From: Mycolicibacterium gilvum
Lineage (GTDB): Bacteria; Actinomycetota; Actinomycetes; Mycobacteriales; Mycobacteriaceae
Direction: 5' to 3'
NCBI RefSeq assembly: GCF_900454025.1
Contig: NZ_UGQM01000001.1
Coordinates: forward strand, 868,001 to 932,000
Length of the DNA: 64,000 bases
The notes under the pieces are model-generated. The model was given only the letters and a program-made list of their open reading frames with translations. It was not told the origin of the DNA and did not search any database. Of this stretch, positions 61,222 through 64,000 are shown in pieces (positions within the stretch are counted from its first letter, which is position 1; each line of letters begins with the position of its first letter). Position numbers and translations under genes: made by a program.

Positions 61222-62684
61222 AGGCAGGCCCGAAGGCCGCAGTCGATGACAGTCCGTTGCCGTTCCGCCCCAGCTCAGAGGTGGAATCTGAGCGTTTTCT
61301 TGCGTTCGCCGACAAGTTCATTCGGGTGCCGAAGGGTACGAACTCCCGCGGGAAGCTCAACCCTCGCCCGTGGCAGATGGACATCGTGCGGGACGTGCTG
61401 GACTCCGGTGCTCGCACGGTAGGGCTGATGCTGCCGAGGGGGTCGGGCAAAACGACGTTGAACGCGGCCATCGGGCTGTACGTGTTCTTCTGCTGGGGCG
61501 ACGGTGCGAACGTGGTGGTGTTCGCGGTCGATGAGAAACAGGCGAATCTGGCGTTCTCGGCGGCCCGACGCATGGTCGAGTTGTCACCCGAGCTTGCCAA
61601 CAGGTGCCAGGTGTTCAAAGAGCGCTTGTATCTGCCCTCCTCAGACTCGTCGTTCGCCGTGTACGCGGCGTCACCGGCTGGGGCGGAAGGGCTCGATTAT
61701 GTGCTGGCAATCTGCGACGAGGCCGGTGTCATCAACCGCGACCTTTTCGAGGTTGTGCAGCTCGCCCAGGGCAAGAGGAAACGCTCAGTGGTGGTGGCCA
61801 TCGGGACGCCCGGACCGAGGCTCGACGATCAGGTCCTCCTGGATCTGCGGGCCTATGCAGCCGAGCACCCCGAGGACCGATCGCAGGTGTGGCGGGAGTT
61901 CAGCGCAGCGGGTTTCGAGGATCACCCGCCGGACTGCGAACACTGCTGGAAGCTGGCCAACCCGGCGTTGGATGACTTTCTGCACCGCGACGCCTTGCAC
62001 GCCTTGCTGCCACCGAAGGTGCGAGAGAGCACGTTCCGGCGGGCTCGGCTGTGTCAGCTCGCCAGCGCGACTGACAATGCGTTCCTGCCCAGTGGGGTCT
62101 GGGACGGACTCAGTACCGGCGTCGGCATTCCCGCGGGCCGTGAGGTGGTCGTCGCTCTCGACGGTTCGTTCAGTGACGACACCACCGCGCTGCTTGTCGC
62201 TACCGTCTCGCCGACACCGCACTTCGACGTCATCAAGGTCTGGGAGCGACCCCGAGGTGACGACGATTACCGGGTGCCGGTCGCCGACGTCGAGGACGAG
62301 ATCCGCGCCGCGTGCCGACGCTGGCAAGTCGTCGAGGTGATCGCCGACCCGTTCCGCTGGACCCGCACCTTGCAAGTCCTGGAATCCGAGCGGCTGCCTG
62401 TCGTCGAGTTCCCGCACAGCCCATCGCGTCTGACGACCGCGACGGGCGACCTGTACAGCGCTGCGGTGAACGGCCGGATCACTCACTCCGGTAATGCCAC
62501 CTTGGCCGCTCACGTCGCGGCTGCGGTCATCCGCGAGGACGCGCGGGGGATGCGGCTGGACAAGGCGTCACGGTCCCGTACCGCTCCGAAGATCGACCTG
62601 GCCGCTTGTCTGGTCATGGCCCATAGTCGCGCCACCTGGCGTGCAACCAAGAAACGCAACAGAGCAAGGAGTTTCGCATCGTGA
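61218..62684 (+). CDS. Terminase large subunit
   Basis: 488 residues. The ATPase domain has Walker A PRGSGKTT (about 73-80), Walker B LAICDEAG (Asp167, Glu168) and a coupling motif near AIGTPGP. The C-terminal RNase H-like nuclease begins VALDGSFSDDT with acidic residues about 315 and 321 and ends in IADPFRW ... APKIDLAAC. It packages DNA into procapsids. No separate small terminase is evident next to it, unless one of the small upstream genes serves. Stop overlaps the portal GTG. Confidence 0.92.
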   Translation: MKAGPKAAVDDSPLPFRPSSEVESERFLAFADKFIRVPKGTNSRGKLNPRPWQMDIVRDVLDSGARTVGLMLPRGSGKTTLNAAIGLYVFFCWGDGANVVVFAVDEKQANLAFSAARRMVELSPELANRCQVFKERLYLPSSDSSFAVYAASPAGAEGLDYVLAICDEAGVINRDLFEVVQLAQGKRKRSVVVAIGTPGPRLDDQVLLDLRAYAAEHPEDRSQVWREFSAAGFEDHPPDCEHCWKLANPALDDFLHRDALHALLPPKVRESTFRRARLCQLASATDNAFLPSGVWDGLSTGVGIPAGREVVVALDGSFSDDTTALLVATVSPTPHFDVIKVWERPRGDDDYRVPVADVEDEIRAACRRWQVVEVIADPFRWTRTLQVLESERLPVVEFPHSPSRLTTATGDLYSAAVNGRITHSGNATLAAHVAAAVIREDARGMRLDKASRSRTAPKIDLAACLVMAHSRATWRATKKRNRARSFAS

Positions 62685-64000
62685 CAACCCAAGACGAACT
62701 ACTGACCCGGCTGATTCAGCGGCTCAACATGCCGTTGGCCAGATACTCCGATTTGGACAGATACTACGAGGGCCGGCCGCCGTTGGCGTTCCTCTCACCC
62801 GAGGCAAAGACCGCTCTGGGCAACAGGTTCGGCATCATGTCGAGCAACATTCCACGCCTGTCTGTGACGGCACTCGCTGAGCGGCTGCGGATCACCGGGT
62901 TCTCCGGGGACGAGGCGCTGTGGGCCGATTGGATTCGCAACGACCTCGATCAGACCAGCGGTGTCGCCCACCGAGAAGCGCTGCTGCTCGGCGACTCCTA
63001 CGTCATCGTCTGGGCCGATAGGTTCGGCCGGCCGTCCGTGACCGTCGAGAGCGGCAAGCAGGTTGCCGTACAGACCGACCCCGGCACCCGACAGATCACC
63101 GCCGCGGTGAAGCGTTGGGAGGACAAGGACCGCAACGTCACTCACGCGGTTCTCTATGAGCCCGACCAGATCACGCGCCTGATTGCCCAGCAGGTCGGCG
63201 CAATCACCGGATTCACCGCCGTCGAGTCCATCGCCAACCCGCTCGGTGTCGTCCCGGTCGTGAACCTGCGCAACACTGACCGCATCGTCGGAGAGTGGGG
63301 GATCAGTGAGATTGACGACCTCAAGCCGCTCGTCGACGCGCTTAACAAGAGCCTGGCCGACATGATGGTCACCTCCGAATATGTCGGCCGGCCGCGCCGC
63401 TGGGCCACCGGCATCGAACTGACCGAGGCCCCGGTGATCGACGACGAGGGAAATCCGGTCCTCGACGAGGACGACCAGCCGGTGATGATCGAGGTCAACC
63501 CGATCCCCGAGGGCCACCGCGCGATGATCTCGGAGAACAACGAAGCGAAGTTCGGGCAGCTCAACGCGGCCGATCTCGGCGGCTACGAGGCCAGTGTGCG
63601 GGTCATCCTCGGCCAGATCATGGCTGTGTCAACGCTTCCTGCGCACTACGTCGGGGTGTTCACCGATAACCCCGCCTCGGCAGACGCACTGCGTGCCGCC
63701 GAGGCGTCCCTGACCGCGCGCGCCGAGGCCCGGCAAGCCACCTTCGGCCGGTCCTGGGAGCAGGTCGCCAAGCTGATGATCGCGGTGCGGGATGGCCGAG
63801 ACCCCAACGTCATCGACGACATCCGCGTGCACTGGGCCGACGCCGCGACCCGCTCTGTCGCCCAGGAGGCCGACGCCGTGGTCAAGCTGTACCAGGCCGG
63901 CCTACTGCCGCAGGCATACGCACTTGGCAAGCTCGGCTACTCCAACGACGAGATCGCCAAGGTGCTGGCGTCGGGAGCCGCTGCACCACAGGAGGATTCC
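62681..64000 (+). CDS. Phage portal protein (SPP1 Gp6-like), truncated by the window end
   Basis: At least 440 residues, still open at base 64000. Starts at GTG 62681 with MTTQDELLTRLIQRLNMPL; YEGRPPLAFLSP and VNLRNTDRIVGEWGISEIDDLKPLVDALNKSLADMM are typical of Gp6-like portals. An acidic stretch (DDEGNPVLDEDDQPVMIEV) sits in the wing region. It forms the dodecameric channel for DNA entry. Confidence 0.92.
   Translation, partial: MTTQDELLTRLIQRLNMPLARYSDLDRYYEGRPPLAFLSPEAKTALGNRFGIMSSNIPRLSVTALAERLRITGFSGDEALWADWIRNDLDQTSGVAHREALLLGDSYVIVWADRFGRPSVTVESGKQVAVQTDPGTRQITAAVKRWEDKDRNVTHAVLYEPDQITRLIAQQVGAITGFTAVESIANPLGVVPVVNLRNTDRIVGEWGISEIDDLKPLVDALNKSLADMMVTSEYVGRPRRWATGIELTEAPVIDDEGNPVLDEDDQPVMIEVNPIPEGHRAMISENNEAKFGQLNAADLGGYEASVRVILGQIMAVSTLPAHYVGVFTDNPASADALRAAEASLTARAEARQATFGRSWEQVAKLMIAVRDGRDPNVIDDIRVHWADAATRSVAQEADAVVKLYQAGLLPQAYALGKLGYSNDEIAKVLASGAAAPQEDS

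Overview
The window is high-GC actinobacterial chromosome, almost certainly a Mycobacterium/Mycolicibacterium. It carries a complete yrbE-mce operon, several FadD ligases, an F420-dependent (Ddn-like) nitroreductase family gene, an MgtA/PimB'-type mannosyltransferase and a menaquinone locus. Its gene order follows, from memory, M. tuberculosis Rv0541c to Rv0566c (menE, DUF3349, pitA, glyoxalase, SDR, menB, fadD8, menC, bpoC, menD, mgtA, menG, menJ, grcC1, htpX, gpsA, yajQ). No database search was run, so all homology statements rest on motifs, lengths and gene order.

Layout. 1-4.8 kb: end of a nitronate monooxygenase gene, an OmpR-type two-component pair, a PNPOx-fold protein, menE and a DUF3349 gene. 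4.8-6.9 kb: phosphate transporter pitA behind a PHO-box-like repeat, a small membrane protein and a second DUF3349 gene. 6.8-11.8 kb: a minus-strand run (HAD phosphatase, Ddn-like protein, menB, SDR, FadD, VOC protein). 11.9-14.9 kb: a tightly overlapping four-gene cassette (GT2, acyl-CoA-dehydrogenase-like, PIG-L deacetylase, SAM methyltransferase) of unknown function. 14.9-20.2 kb: an APH-like kinase, a CynX-type MFS permease, a FadR-type regulator, fadD8 and a small membrane protein.

20.4-36.4 kb: an Mce block. A double-TetR regulator (Mce3R-like) precedes yrbEA-yrbEB-mceA-F, an Mce-associated protein and two secreted proteins. Next come an MpaB/DUF2236 oxygenase with its TetR regulator behind a perfect palindromic operator, then another FadD. 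36.4-37.2 kb: a guanidine-III riboswitch in front of two SMR (Gdx-type) subunits.

37.2-55.5 kb: menC, a GlxA-type regulator with a DJ-1/PfpI partner, an AbiEi/DUF559-like gene, an alpha/beta hydrolase in the menH position, menD, DUF3592, a DsbA-like lipoprotein, the mannosyltransferase, two methyltransferases (one menG), an esterase, a stress protein, menJ, polyprenyl diphosphate synthase, htpX, two paralogous secreted proteins, gpsA and yajQ. Together these supply much of menaquinone synthesis: naphthoquinone ring, probable polyprenyl tail, ring methylation and tail saturation.

55.7-64 kb: tRNA-Tyr(GTA), with an integrated element running off the right edge. The element has a tyrosine integrase, an XRE repressor, an AlpA/Xis-like HTH protein, a string of small overlapping genes, an HNH endonuclease, a large terminase and a portal. 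The very short early region makes a capsid-forming satellite (cf-PICI-like) or reduced prophage worth testing.
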